The notes below the pieces were generated by a model. It saw nothing but the letters and a program-made list of their open reading frames with translations, had not been told where the DNA came from and did no database searches. From Ciborinia camelliae (Eukaryota > Ascomycota > Leotiomycetes > Helotiales > Sclerotiniaceae): DNA of 64,000 nt. The translations under genes were made by a program, and so were the position numbers. The stretch lies in contig JANPYM010000005.1 in NCBI GenBank assembly GCA_025890175.1, positions 1,750,440 through 1,814,439 on the forward strand, written 5' to 3'. How positions within the stretch are numbered: position 1 is the stretch's first letter; every line of letters begins with the position of its first letter. Of this stretch, positions 1-12,161 are shown piece after piece.

Positions 1-2833
1 CACATTCCCAAGAGTTGTGAAGAGCATGCCAAGGAGAAAGGTCTTTCGGTTCGACTTCAAATCGAAGAAGCGATGTCTGCCGCGATGATCAGAAAATGTA
101 ACAAATGTGGTACTCCTTTTGTAAAGGCTCAAGGGTGCAATAAAATGACTTGTACACGCAATGGATGTTATAACGTTCAGTGCTATGTTTGTTCCAAGTC
201 ATGCGGTTATGATCATTTCAATGATATAATAAGAGGTGGCAAGGAAGGAAACTGCCCACTCTTTGAGTCTGTGGAGGAACGACACGATACTGAAGTTAAG
301 AAGGCCGAAAAAGAAGCACTCGATAAAATCCGGGCAGATCATCCCGAGTTTTCCGAGGAGGATCTGAAGGTTAAGATGTCGGAAAATGTCACAAAGGATG
401 ACGAAAAGAGAAAGGCTATGGATCCACAGAATCGACATGGGTACAACATGGGTTAGTAGATGACTTTTAGTTGCTTGATATCATAATGGTTATGACATTT
501 GACATTTGGGTGGGGATTCTTAGAGATGGTAGATCTTATTCAATATCAGATAAGCAAGAGAAATACCCATCAAGAAGGATGTTTTGATTTATTGTAATTC
601 AATAATAGCGCCACCCTGCTTGTTTTGAGTCCTGTCTCCATACATATTTGCTGACTAATGGAAACACAGGGTTAAATATAGAGATGAACTTCCAGCCTTT
701 CGATATATTTGGCGATAGTAAGTTTCATTTCAATAATTATTATTTTCTCAAACCTACCGGAAAAGGGGGAAAGGGGGAGGGAGGATTTATTATATTTCAT
801 CTTCCAAAGTTGGAGGAGTCAAACTTTGATACGTTGACACTGGTGTACCCCTATTCAGCCCTGTAGATATGAAAGAAAGGGGAATTCTTGAAATACATGC
901 TAACGTTTTTTCTTTTTTTTTTGGAACAGATATTGGAGAGGGAAATCTTCCCGGACAAAACAGGAATGGGGATGGGGATGCCAATGCGAATGCGAATGCG
1001 AATGCGAATGCGCGCTTAGATTATAATTATTTTGTTGATAATATTGGTCGTCGTTATTTGCTTCTTGGTGGTGCTGTTCCAGGTGGTGGTGGTGCTGTTC
1101 CTGGTGGTGCTGTTCCAGGTGGTGCTGTTCCTGGTGGTGCTGTTCCTGGTGGTGCTGTTCCAGCAGCGGCAGCAGCAAATGTTGGATTTGACGCTCAGGC
1201 TCAGGCTCAAGCTGAACCTCAAGCTCAAGCTCAAGCTCATGCTCATGTTCAGGCTCAATTGGCACGTCATCAACTCTGGGCTTTTGTTTCTGCAGCAGAT
1301 GGTGTTGGTATATATCAACCCGTACAATATCCACCACCTATTGCAAATGGTAATGGTGCTGGTATATATCAACCCGGAGTACCATATCCACCACCTATTG
1401 CAAATGGTAATGGTGCTGGTATATATCAACCCTTAGTACCATATCCACCACCTATTGCAAATGGTAATGGTGCTGGTATATATCAACCCGTAGCACCATA
1501 TCCACCACCTATTGCAAATGGTAATGATGCTGGTATATATCAACCCGTAGCACCATATCCACCACCTATTGCAAATGGTAATGGTGCCGGTGTAGTAGCA
1601 CCAAGAGAATACGCTGCAAGACTACAGCACGCGCCAGAAGAAGCTCAAATTAAAAATGATAAATCACCTGAAGTACCTATAAATGGCAAGGCTGAGGTTC
1701 AACATGATTTGGATGGAATGCTTGAGGGCCCCGGTCATTACCCTCGAAATCAAAGAGGGCAGGCTGGGGGAGTGCCGGCCGCAGGATTACAGCAGGCACT
1801 GGAAGAATTCCAAGCGATGGAAAATGCCAAATTCAAAAATGGCAAATCACCTGAAGTACTCACACCCCCACAAATGGCGCGCCATGCGTATCCACAACCT
1901 CTCGACACTCCTAACCCCGAAATATCACGAAATGAGAGGATGGGATCACCCTTTCAGAGGGTGGAGAATCCAGAAGTTCAAGTGAAGAACGTTGATCATG
2001 CGCCAATCCCTAGAATGGAGGATGTAAGATCGATTCATGCTGTGATGCGACCGGATGTAGAAGATATTCTGATGGGGAGAGCAGTAAGAGATGCAAGACT
2101 ACCACAAGCCGGACTGCAGGCACCACAGCAACGTGCTATGCATGCTCAAGTTATGCCACATTCCCCGCTCCATCTTCCCCAACATGCGGCACTCGAGGAG
2201 GCAAAGGCGAAGGCGAGAATTCAACGACCACGAGTTGGCTCGCAATATCTCGCTAGACTACGTCAAATGCGTCACGGTCAAGCTCTATATGCTCATCCTC
2301 CAGCTCCCCCAGCTCCCCCAGCTCAACCATTTCGTCTAGATCAAGCTCTACAACATGTTCCGGCTCCGGTACCAGGATACCTCCCTCAACAACTCCCTCC
2401 ACAACCTCCAATAGGTGAAGGTGCATGGCAGCGAGTAATGAATGCTAGGAGACCGATAGTAGCGGAACAACAAGCTCCAGCACCAGCACCAGCTCCAGCT
2501 CCCGCTCCCGCTCCACCCCCACCACAACATCCAATTCTTCCCGTAATACGAAATATTGATGAACTTGATCTCGCGGGACTTCTTCCCGGTGATCGTATAT
2601 TTGCTTCACCTCATGAGAGAGCGAGAGCGAGACCTATTCGTCCTCATAATCATGGTTTTTTACCATATCCTTATCCTCGGGCTCAAGCTCAGGCTCAAGC
2701 TCAGATTCAATTGATTCGGTATCAATTGGCTGGGATTCAGGCTCGGGCTCAATTGGCTCGGGCTCAGGATGCGGATCGGGAGCAACGACTTTTGGCTACG
2801 ATTCCTCAGCCCGAGGAGGATATTTTTTTATGA
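1..2833 (+). CDS. RBR E3 ubiquitin ligase, RNF216/TRIAD3-like, 3' part, with long low-complexity tail
   Basis: The 5' end lies outside the window; the frame is open from base 1. Exons proposed: 1-451, 670-717, 930-2833. They sum to 2403 nt, an exact multiple of three, giving 800 visible residues. The first exon encodes a Cys-rich Rcat/RING2 segment (CNKCGTPFVKAQGCNKMTC, then two more Cys pairs and a GYDHF motif), as in RNF216-type RING-IBR-RING ligases, which take ubiquitin on a Rcat cysteine. Introns: 452-669 (GTTAGT donor, CTGACTAAT branch, CACAG) and 718-929 (GTAAGT, poly-T, ACAG); both keep frame. Without splicing, the first exon hits a stop at 454-456. The last exon is a Gln/Ala/Pro-rich tail of over 600 residues with GAVPG pentapeptides and five 18-19-residue GIYQP...PPPIANGNGA repeats. 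The ligase assignment is firm; attachment of the tail rests on splice signals and could be wrong, in which case the tail is a separate gene starting near 684 or 869. Confidence 0.72.
1302..1590 (+). repeat. In-frame 57-bp coding repeat, five copies
   Basis: Five tandem units encode GIYQP-x-x-PYPPPIANGNGA; the first lacks one codon and the last fades into GAGVVAP. Copies are nearly identical at DNA level, so they were recently duplicated or homogenised. A shorter GAVPG repeat array lies just upstream at about 1066-1160, and an Asn-Ala (GCGAAT) run at about 981-1012. Confidence 0.9.
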
Positions 2834-2940
2834 GGGGGTGAGGGAGGATCTTCATCTTTACCTGGAGGGAAAGGAAAAAGTTTGGCGTTTGCGTTGGCGT
2901 TTGCTTGGTATATATGGTACGGTATGGTATGGCACGGTAT

Positions 2941-3061
2941 GGTTTAGATTCGGATGGTTTAGATTCGGATGGTTTAGATTCGGATGGTTTAGATTCGAAT
3001 GGTTTAGATTCGGATGGTTTAGATTCGAATAGTTTGGTTTAGATTCGGATGGTTTAGATTC
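2941..3061. repeat. 15-bp minisatellite
   Basis: About 7.7 copies of GGTTTAGATTCGGAT with a GGAT/GAAT variant and one 5-bp interruption at 3031-3035. It lies about 100 bp after the stop of the RBR gene, probably in its 3' UTR or just beyond. Confidence 0.92.
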
Positions 3062-3321
3062 TAGGAGAGCCCGAGAACTGAGATGCCACCAACCTAGGTC
3101 GGCTACCTAGTATCCTGGCAGCTGTAAAATACAGCCTTGGATGTACGTACATAGGTACATATTATACATTAACCCCTACCTAGGTATTAATAACAATATG
3201 TTTATGAAGAAAGAACATTTTCTTGGTTTTGTAATTTATTATTGTTTTTTATAGTATTATGATTTGTGATTCGAGAGGGTTGTTTACTATATATCTGATA
3301 ATGTGATTAATTTAATCTCAT

Positions 3322-3570
3322 CCATCTAATCCATCTAATCCATCTAATCCATCTAATCCATCTAATCCATCTAATCCATCTAATCCATCTAATCCATCTA
3401 ATCCATCTAATCCATCTAATCCATCTAATCCATCTAATCCATCTAATCCATCTAATCCATCTAATCCATCTAATCCATCTAATCCATCTAATCCATCTAA
3501 TCCATCTAATCCATCTAATCCATCTAATCCATCTAATCCATCTAATCCATCTAATCCATCTAATCCATCT
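3322..3570. repeat. 9-bp minisatellite, 27 perfect copies
   Basis: Twenty-seven perfect copies of CCATCTAAT from 3322 to 3564 and a partial copy to 3570. Because the period is a multiple of three, the reverse strand stays open in several frames (Trp-Ile-Arg or Gly-Leu-Asp runs); these are artefacts, not genes. Confidence 0.96.
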
Positions 3571-4697
3571 CCCCAATACCTAATACCCAATACCTCCCCC
3601 CTCTCCATTATACCTAAGTAAACCCCTGCCCCAGCCCAAGTCCCTACCTAGTAAACACCATCCATATACCTCATACAGTTAATCACCTCACCCCACCTCA
3701 CCTCGTCTACAAAATAGCAATACTAAATAACTAATTAACTAATTCATCTCCTAACGAAAATCCTTTCCTTTCCTCTTCTCTTTGATTCAACTTAAGATAC
3801 CTAGCTTCTTTTTATCTGATTGCTGATTGCTGATATATATCTATATATATATACATGATAACCGGAGTGCGGTTTCAAACTTTCTATACCTACCTATACC
3901 TATACTAATATTCTGATATTCTGATGTACCGATGTACTAATATACATAAGGGACGCGTGTGATTAATCATTATCGTAGGTTGATACCTATAGATAGATTA
4001 TAATTATGGTTATCTAAAATCTTAGATATTGGACTACTTTAGAAGAAGAAGAAGAAGAATAATAATAATATCTTTATTATCTTGACTATTAGATTAGATA
4101 TCCAATCCACAACCAATCCATACCCAATCCATACCCATATAAATTCAAATCCAAACCCCCCGTCCATTTCCCTTTAAAGTAGCTAAATCCATCCATCCAT
4201 CCATCCATCCATCCATCCATTCTTTCTCAAAGCAATTTTTTTTTGGCATAGATAATAGATATCATATCTATCGATATAGTAAGTTATCTATCGATATAGT
4301 AAGTTATCTATCGATATAGTAAGTTATCTATCGATATAGTAAGTTATCTATCGATATAGTAAAGTAAGTAGGATGATACAATAGTATAAGATATGAGATA
4401 TGAGAATCGATTAGACGATAGATATGAAAAAGGGGGGATTCGGGTATCTCAGATGATCGCGCATAGAGATAAAGAAGTTCTAATTAGCACATGGAAATTT
4501 ACCCCGCCCCCACCCCCACCATGCTTATTTAAGGTATAGGTAGTTGTGCATTTACCTGTACTACCTATGGGGAATGTTAAATGGGAATCTTAACTTTTGG
4601 GTGAGAAATTGCGGAACGGATGGGAATGGATTATTGAAATGCATTTTTATTTATTGAGATCTTACAAACAAGCAAACACGAAGGATGAAGATTAAAT
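3571..4697. other. Intergenic, AT-rich, with short repeats
   Basis: No gene seen. Contains a (CATC)n run at about 4189-4220, a 20-bp minisatellite at 4266-4362 and GAA/TAA runs near 4040-4070. It separates the end of the RBR gene from the 3' end of the convergent Dcc1-like gene. Confidence 0.75.
4266..4362. repeat. 20-bp minisatellite
   Basis: 4.85 perfect copies of ATCTATCGATATAGTAAGTT. The unit contains the palindrome TATCGATA. Confidence 0.93.
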
Positions 4698-5323
4698 CTA
4701 ATTTTTTGAGCCCGGGCCCCTCCCCTCCCTACTCTTAGCGAATTTCTCATGCCATTTATTCACCTTGACCGGTTTATGATCTTTCTTAACATCATTATCG
4801 TCTTCTTTTTCTATCAACTCAATCGTGTCTGCGACGCTGGATATCCTCGTTATCGATGGTTGTGGGATGAAGGATGAGAGGGCGTCTTCTTCTTCTTCTG
4901 ATGAGCTAGAGGTGGGTTGGGTGGTGGACGGCATGAGTAACATTAGTGGATTCGAGGTGTTCTTTTGTCGTAGGATATATGTTTTTCCATTGGAGACGCT
5001 GAGATGCGCGTGTTGGGGTGGAGTGCTGGAGGCCGTTATGTTTATGCTGTGGATGTTTGGATGCGGATTAGTGAGGGGTCTTGGCTTATGTGAGATGGGA
5101 TAAGATAAGATGAGATAAGATGAGATGAGATGAGAGGAAATTTGACTGGGGGGTTGCGAGGAGGTTGGGGGAATGAGGGGCGCGGCGGGGGGGTTTCTTC
5201 TTACGTGGGTGGTGTATCTGATTCGAGAAGGGCGAGTAACTCCGGAGGTAATTCGAGAAGTTTGAAGGCTTGTTGTGTATGGTTTGCGGAAAAGGGGATT
5301 TCGTTTGAATATTGTGTTGCCAT
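4698..5323 (-). CDS. Short Dcc1-like sister chromatid cohesion protein
   Basis: Two exons on the minus strand, 5323-5205 and 5046-4698, joined across a 158-nt intron (GTAAGA donor, CACTAAT branch, CCACAG acceptor). Frame is kept and the product has 155 residues. The N-terminus (PFSANHTQQAFKLLELPPEL) and exon 2 (HLSVSNGKTYILRQKNTSNP) resemble the start of Dcc1, the Ctf18-RFC subunit that binds Ctf8 and helps load PCNA at replication forks. A Ser/Glu-rich stretch follows, then SSVADTIELI, and a basic tail with NKWHEKFAKSREGR. Yeast and animal Dcc1 are more than twice as long and end in winged-helix modules; those are missing here. It may be a naturally short fungal form or a truncation. Start chosen at the in-frame ATG before ATQYSNEIPF. 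Confidence 0.7.
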
Positions 5324-7407
5324 TGTAGTACTTGGTGGTTTAGGGAAGGCAATTGAGAGTTCTTGGGGGCGATTTGGTTTATTTATAGTTCTGGCTCTGC
5401 TTGGGAGGTATGGTATTAGGGGGATGCTGGATTGTATTGACCGCACCCGAAAGGGAGATAGATATTTGGTTCTAGCTTCGATCTCGGGTTCTGAATATCG
5501 ATCGCAGCAGATATAGGAACTCGTGAGTTCGAGACCTTCACTGAATGAAGTTTATTGCAACAACCACCTTAAATCTATCTGCCAATTATCGTCGGGAATT
5601 AGTTTCGTAATTGCACTAGGTACTTGAGGCCCTTCGTTTCGTGGTATGTATGTAGATAGATAGATACGATACTATAATGCGTAAGCTTTTCGTCGGGACC
5701 TGCCTCTCGAGATTTGCAATCTTCGTTTCTTAATCTTCGTTTCTTTTCTTTTCCTTTCGAGAATAACCTTTGGACTAGTGTATGGCGCAGAGGATGACAA
5801 TCAAATTGTAATCAAAGAAAAGACAAGTAGATCCCTCAGCCTTAGTAGATCACCAACCTCCTCCCAGCTCGATCTCAAGATCCCAACAAAGTTGGAACTT
5901 GTTGTTTCGTATAAAGTGACGGCGGCGGGGTATTTCTCTCAGAGCTCAAAGTGATCTATCATGATTTCATATGATGTTCATGGATGTTTTCCCTTGTTTG
6001 TTCCAATGAGCGACGAAAATCCCACGATGAGCCACGATGAGCGAGGTGAGCGAGATGAGCCACCCATGGGACTGGGTTCGGTTCGGAAGTTTTCGTGTTT
6101 ATGGTTGAGTCAGCAAGCCAATCATCGCGTTCAGAAAAATCGAGGGGCTGGACGCGTTTACATGGGTTGGATAAGATTTAAGACATTTTACATAATCATT
6201 CCCAGGTTCTTTCCTATAGCGAACTGAGAGGAGGAGGGTAAAATGGGAAAATGGATGCAAAAGATGCAAAAGGATGATGCTGATTTGTAGATTTGATATT
6301 CGTCAACTGTTCAAATTTCTGGAGATTTGGCTAGGTAGGCTGGTCGCGTTGAAATGCTCAGCTGGATAATATCAAATATCCAAAGGATCCAAAGGGCCAG
6401 CCGGCAAACAGGTCATCAGAGAGTACTAGAGTACGGGCTGGACAGTATTACGGAGGAGCGAGATCCACCGAGATGATATGTTTGAAGTGTTGTACATACA
6501 TATTTATATTGGAAATGCGCCATATTGCGTTTTTCCATGAAAAGACCAAGAAAAGACCATAAGTGAAGGGAAGGGAAGGGAGGGTGAAGGGAAGGAAAAG
6601 GGAAAGGGAAAAAGTCTATAAGGAAAAAATAAATTGTGTATACCTACCTAGTATGTGTATATGAGTTTGTGAGATGGGAATGATAACCTACTACTAGGTA
6701 TCAAGTGAAGAGTAGTACACAGACAGATACATAGTATTACCTAGATATCTATACAATACTGTACTATCTATAATACTATACATACTATACTATAGGTATA
6801 CTATACATTACACTATACATTACATTACATACTTTTTTTTTGAAGGTTGAACAAATCAAACAATACCTTAAATCTCAACTTTTACGCCGCCTTCTTATTA
6901 ATTTTCTCGCGTTGTTTACTACTGTAGTACACCTCCAGCTTCCTAGATACCTTATTAGTATTCTCTACTGCAAACTCCGACCTTGACCACGAACTACATA
7001 CTACAAACTACGAACTACATACAAACCTCAGTCATATAATTCGACATCCATCTCAAAACGAGGTCTCTCCCCCCAATTTTTATGTTCATGTACAATACAT
7101 ACAACCAGTCGGGTTTCAACGAATTCTATCCCAAGGACAAGGACGCCCACCACGAATGAATACCCTACTTTACCGTAGAAAAAGAAACACATATCACGAA
7201 CTCTTGACCGACGAGGGTGAAGTGAAGTAAAGTAATCTCTTGTTTGGTTTTTTTAACCCTCTACGAAATAATAATTAAAGAGAAGCTTTTTATTTGGTTC
7301 GCTATGAGGAAGGCCCATTAAAAGACCCCGTTTCCTGGACCAAAAACCCTCAAGACCCGATCCTAATTCAACATCTTGAGGACCGCTCGACTTTCTTTTC
7401 TCACACA
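5324..7407. other. Intergenic / long 5' leader upstream of bud3
   Basis: No convincing gene. A small plus-strand ORF at 5961-6227 has no recognisable features. The stretch nearest 7408 is pyrimidine- and A-rich and may be promoter and 5' UTR of the BUD3-type gene. Confidence 0.6.
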
Positions 7408-10400
7408 ATGGTTCGAGTTACAGATGAGTTGGCTTTGTCGCTCGAACATCTCAGTCTCTATTACGCCAACGATCCTCATTTCTCCAATCTACCCGTCCTC
7501 ATATATCATGGCCCTTCTACAACCACCAATTCCACCCTCAATAGTTCGCGAATTCAAGTCCATATCTTCACCGCTGCAGGTTTTCAAAGTTACCAGCGCA
7601 TCACCATATCACCCAACTCACCGCTATACGAAACTGTAAATTATCTGCCGCGCGATAAACAGGGCGATGAAGTATGTCGCGGTCTCGCATTCGGTTTATA
7701 CAAATATTTCAAAGAGTTGCCGGAGGTGGTCAAGAGTGGCTTAATATTACAAGTTGCGAATACATCGAAAAAACAAAGGCCAGGATCCGCACCCAAACTA
7801 TTCGGCGAACAACATGCGGCGGATTTGGCGAGTTCGATGGTGAGGGTGGAGAATGTGGCGGAAGTTACAAGGGATGTTGAGGCGGCTTTGCGAATACAAA
7901 ATATTAATTATGCGGATGTGGATTTGGTTCTTCCGCCGGGTTCGATATCGCCTTTTCAGGAATTGGAGGGGGGTCTGGATGAGGAGGAATATCCGGACTT
8001 TACGTTGAGGCAATATGGACCATATGAACCGCTGGTAAAGCTCTTTGGGGAAGTGACATTTCTTCCAACTTCGAAATTGCGCCGGGCTCCTTCGAGACCT
8101 ACTTCGTTGAATAGGAGTAAATCATTTCAGAAGGACCAGAAGATGGCTTTGCGAAGAGAGATGGGAGAATTGGTAGATACCGAAGAGCGTTATGTGATAA
8201 AGATGCATGAATTGGTCAATCATATTGCAGACGATTTTCGAGCCAAGGCCAAGAGTCGAGCATTTGGAAGCTTCAGTCCTTCGGAAGAAGATCTACAGAA
8301 ACTCTTCCCCCGATGTTTGGATCGAATCCTACAAATAAATTCGACATTCTTATCAGCGATTCGGAAAGTGATGGATGAAACTGAGGAAGAAGCAATGCAA
8401 GATCTGGAGGCGCCGGTGGTTAGCTCCACCTCTTCTCGTTATGGTGGCTCGGGTCGTCTGAAGGACCCTACGGGTGCACTGGCCTTTGCCAAAGTCTTAC
8501 TCGAATGGTTCCCACAATTTTCCGAGAGCTACCAACAATATATCCATGCAAGCCAGGAATTTCCACAAATTATTTCGAGCTTCATGAAGCAACCGAGTAG
8601 TTTCTCGAGTCGAGTGCAAGCGACAGGGGAACAACGTTTGAGGTCTGCAGTAATCGAACCAGTTCAGAGATTACCGAGATATAGTCTCTTCATTGACAAC
8701 ATTGTCAATTCACTTCCAGTTCTACATCCGGCTCTACAACCTATGTTGAAGGCAAGAGATATCATTACTTCGATATGTTCACTTGATCCCCCGGCGGCTG
8801 ATAAGTCGCAAGTTGTGAATAGATTGAGGTATTTAGTAGATGCTTGGCCTGCCACATTGCATCCCCAAGGACGTCTCATTACTGCTGTTGATACTATAGA
8901 ACTGCAAGCTCCTTATCATGTCGAAACTACTACTAGTAATAGCAAGGAAGGTATACTTCTGGTCTTCGCAGATTGTATTGTCTTGTTGAAGAAGAATAAG
9001 GATTGTATGCAATCAGCTCGAGGCGTCATGGCGGAGATCGACAAACCTACTGCCCAAACTATGATGGCATCAGTTACTGCAGCTGCTGGTGGACAAAAAC
9101 ATATCTACGACCTTTCGTTTACTGGCTGGCATGTTCTTGGAGATACTCGATTTACCTCTTCTGATGACAATCGATGTATTTGGTTGACCTCCTTGCATGA
9201 GTTGAAAGACGCCAATACGGGACGAAATCGTAATCAAGCTGCCACGGTTCGAAACTTTGTTCTTCAAGGAGCTTATGAAGCTAAGGCCTCTAGGTTGGGT
9301 GAGGAATTAATAAAAGCTAGACTTGAAGGAAGATTTTCGGAGGCTGAGCGCGAGACCGATAAGTGGAGTTTACGATCGATTAAACAGGCTGGGATCTATC
9401 TTTTTAGTGCCATTTTCGCTGAGGGTGTAGATGGTTTGGTCCAAGGTCGCAGAGAACCCGCCCCTATTCGTCTTGTTGTTGATCATGAATTGGGCACAAA
9501 GGGAGCTCCTGTAGGTCATTATGGTGTTGATATTGTCGCAAATATCACAACATTGGCAGGGGGGGAGAAATATAGACTCGAGATAGATGGGATTAATGAT
9601 AGGGTATATGTGGATGAGGTACTTCCTGAGTACTTGATGGTCACATTTGCGAAGAGAGGTAGGTTCTTACCTGTCGTTGCCTAGAAGCTTCACTAACAAT
9701 GATAGTGACCGACTTAATTCGACTACAGCATCAAATCAGTAACCCGGCCCTATCTGCACCTTTTACCTCTTTCTACGCTAAGATCCTCAAATCTATCGAC
9801 GTTCTGTGCGAAGGAGATAAATCAAAATCATATCGGCCACATTCTCCAGTCAAAATGCTCTCTAGTTTACTCAATAGTGGTTTCGGAAGTTCAGCCTCAC
9901 CCTCCCCTACGAACATCAATAGTTTGGCATCTCCGGGTAAATTTTCACGACCTATGATTATGGGTAAGATTCCATCATTAGAATCGCCACAAATCGTTCG
10001 AACGGGTAGTAATAGATCTTTACACTCGATACAAGATTTGGATGGTAAAGGTGGCGTTCGAGCTACATTTGAGGAAACTAGACCAATCAATCCCCTTGTT
10101 CGACTTGAGGAAACGTTTACTGGTTACATTGCAGCCCTTCAATCAAGAAAAGGGAATGTTGTTGGGAAGAACTTACGAAATAGGGGTGCTGCTGATGAAT
10201 TAGCTGTCAATGCTTTATATAATACTTTCATTGAAAATCCTTTCGATACTCGAGCAGCTTCTGAGACTTCTTTCGATGTCATATTCGTGGCTTTTGAGAA
10301 GTTTTTACGATTGGCATGGAGGGAACAGATGGGTTCTGTTATGTCACTTGAGTCTCTTGACGCTTTACAAGAAAGATGTGTCAAGCTTTTCCCGGGAGAT

Positions 10401-12161
10401 TTCAATGAATACGTTAGGTCAATATTTGGAGAGATGGCACCACAAAATAGGAGGGCATTTATTGCGATTATTAAGTTGTTGGCGGATCTTCTGGACGGAT
10501 GTGGCAATGATGGTGATCGTGGTTCTCTTACGGTTGCCTTTGCTGAGTTGTTGGTTATTGATGGTGAACCACATAACTATATCAACTTGTTGGATCGTGT
10601 TGTCGAAGATTCAGATAAATTGTTCGATGACCTGGGACCTGGAGCTGGTGTTGGAGGTGGTAGTAATTATGGTTCAGTGGCAAGTCGATCGATACACTCA
10701 GCTACCGGATCTGTCACATCAAACACGTCATTACGAAGAAGATTTGCGGATACTGTCTTTCGTCAAGGTAGTACTAAAGCCGATGCGGAACATCGCCCTT
10801 CGGTTTGGAGAACATTGAGTAAGACTACTCGTAGTGTGGCTACTGGGGAACAGTATGCATCAAAACCATCTTTGGGAAGATCACATTCAATCGAATCGCC
10901 GGATCGTAAAAGTCGTCCAGGATCTCGTGACAGACCTACAGTTATGGGTGCATTTGATGATAGACCTGGTAGTTCTGATTCGATTGCTCCAAAGTCTAGA
11001 CTTAGTACTATTGGTGCATCACCACCGCCTGAAGATGAGGAAGATAATGGTACTACCAGATCAGCTAAGAAGAAGCGTCGAAGCTCTTTGTCTGATCTTA
11101 AGACTTTGATGGCTCAAGCAACACTTGGACCAATGACTCCATCTCCCGAACAAAAACAAAAGCCTGTTATGACTTCTGCGAATAAGATGGATTCTCCTCC
11201 ACGAACTCCGTCTCCATTAAAGGAGCTTCCGCCTTCACCATTGAAGATTACGAAAATTCCAATATCTGGCTCAATAATGGATAGAGATCGGTCTCTTATG
11301 TATCGCAACTCACCTACCCTTAAAGAAAATACACCTATCACCTCTCCTGATCGCAACATCGGCAATTTAACCGAACGCGCCCAGAATATCATGTCTTCCT
11401 TAGATTCTACACCTCTCGCATCTCCAGTAAAAGAACAATGGCGCGCTGGCCACAAACAAACAGTGTCCCTCTCTTCTAATATCCCCACTCTCCGTGGTAC
11501 CCCTCGTGATCCTTCCCGTCCAATAACTTCTTACGGAAACAGCAACTTAAATGGCAGCAGATCTCCCCAGCGTCTCCGTCTCCAAAGTCCTCAAAAACTC
11601 CGCGAACGCCTCCAAAATGAAGCAAAAGCCATCAACGAAGCAGAGGCATCTCTCCAGAATGAGCTCTCTAAGATTGGAGAAGAAATGGCAAAACTAAATG
11701 CTGTTTCTGCCATTCCTCGGACTTCTGATATAGCGAGGCTTTCGGAAGCAGTGTTACTTCTTGAGACGAAAATCCCAACGATTGTGAAGGATTTAAATGA
11801 TAGGAATGATGCTGTGAAAAAAGAACTCGAGACGTCACTACAAGCGAGCGAGTTTAAGGTTAAGGGGCTGGATCAACTCTATAAGGAGAGTAGTGCGGAA
11901 AATGAATTGCTGTATGAGAAATTTAATGCGGAATTGGGAAAGATTGTGAAAGCGTTGAGGGCGAATAAGAAGAGCAGTGTGGAAGATGGGGTCAATGGGG
12001 TAAACGTGGCAATGAGTGCGAAAGAGGAATTGATCACGAGGATGAGGGAGAGTAGTGAGGAGACTGCTAGGGTTAAAAAAGAGAATGCTAGGTTGAGGAG
12101 GGAGGTACTCACCTTAAGGACGCTGCTAAAGGGGCAGGAGGGTCCGCCACAGCAGGGATGA
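7408..12161 (+). CDS. bud3: BUD3-type Dbl-homology (RhoGEF) protein
   Basis: Two exons, 7408-9658 and 9706-12161, joined over a 47-nt intron (GTAGGT donor, CACTAAC branch, GATAG), giving 1568 residues. The frame is open upstream to 7279 but has no earlier ATG; 7408 has a good CACAATGG context. The N-terminal 200 residues (LPVLIYHGPST, then a region ending NYLPRDKQGDEV) match the layout of the N-terminus of yeast Bud3. A Dbl-homology domain begins near residue 247 (ALRREMGELVDTEERYV) and runs to about 450, including a PVQRLPRYSLF helix typical of RhoGEFs. A PH-like region follows, then a long Ser/Pro-rich linker and a C-terminal coiled coil (about 1390-1560). In filamentous fungi BUD-3 acts with BUD-4 as an exchange factor for the septation GTPase RHO-4 (established for Neurospora). 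The ortholog assignment is by architecture only. Confidence 0.8.

Noticed and set aside
900..1436. Three alternative-frame ORFs over the repeat tail of the RBR gene
   Set aside because: Shadows of the in-frame repeat; only the frame continuing from the RBR exon runs through to 2833.
3307..3608. Minus-strand ORFs made of Trp-Ile-Arg or Gly-Leu-Asp repeats
   Set aside because: Pure translation of the 9-bp minisatellite.
5961..6227. 88-codon ORF upstream of bud3
   Set aside because: No domain, no conserved motif, and separated from bud3 by more than 1 kb of low-complexity DNA.
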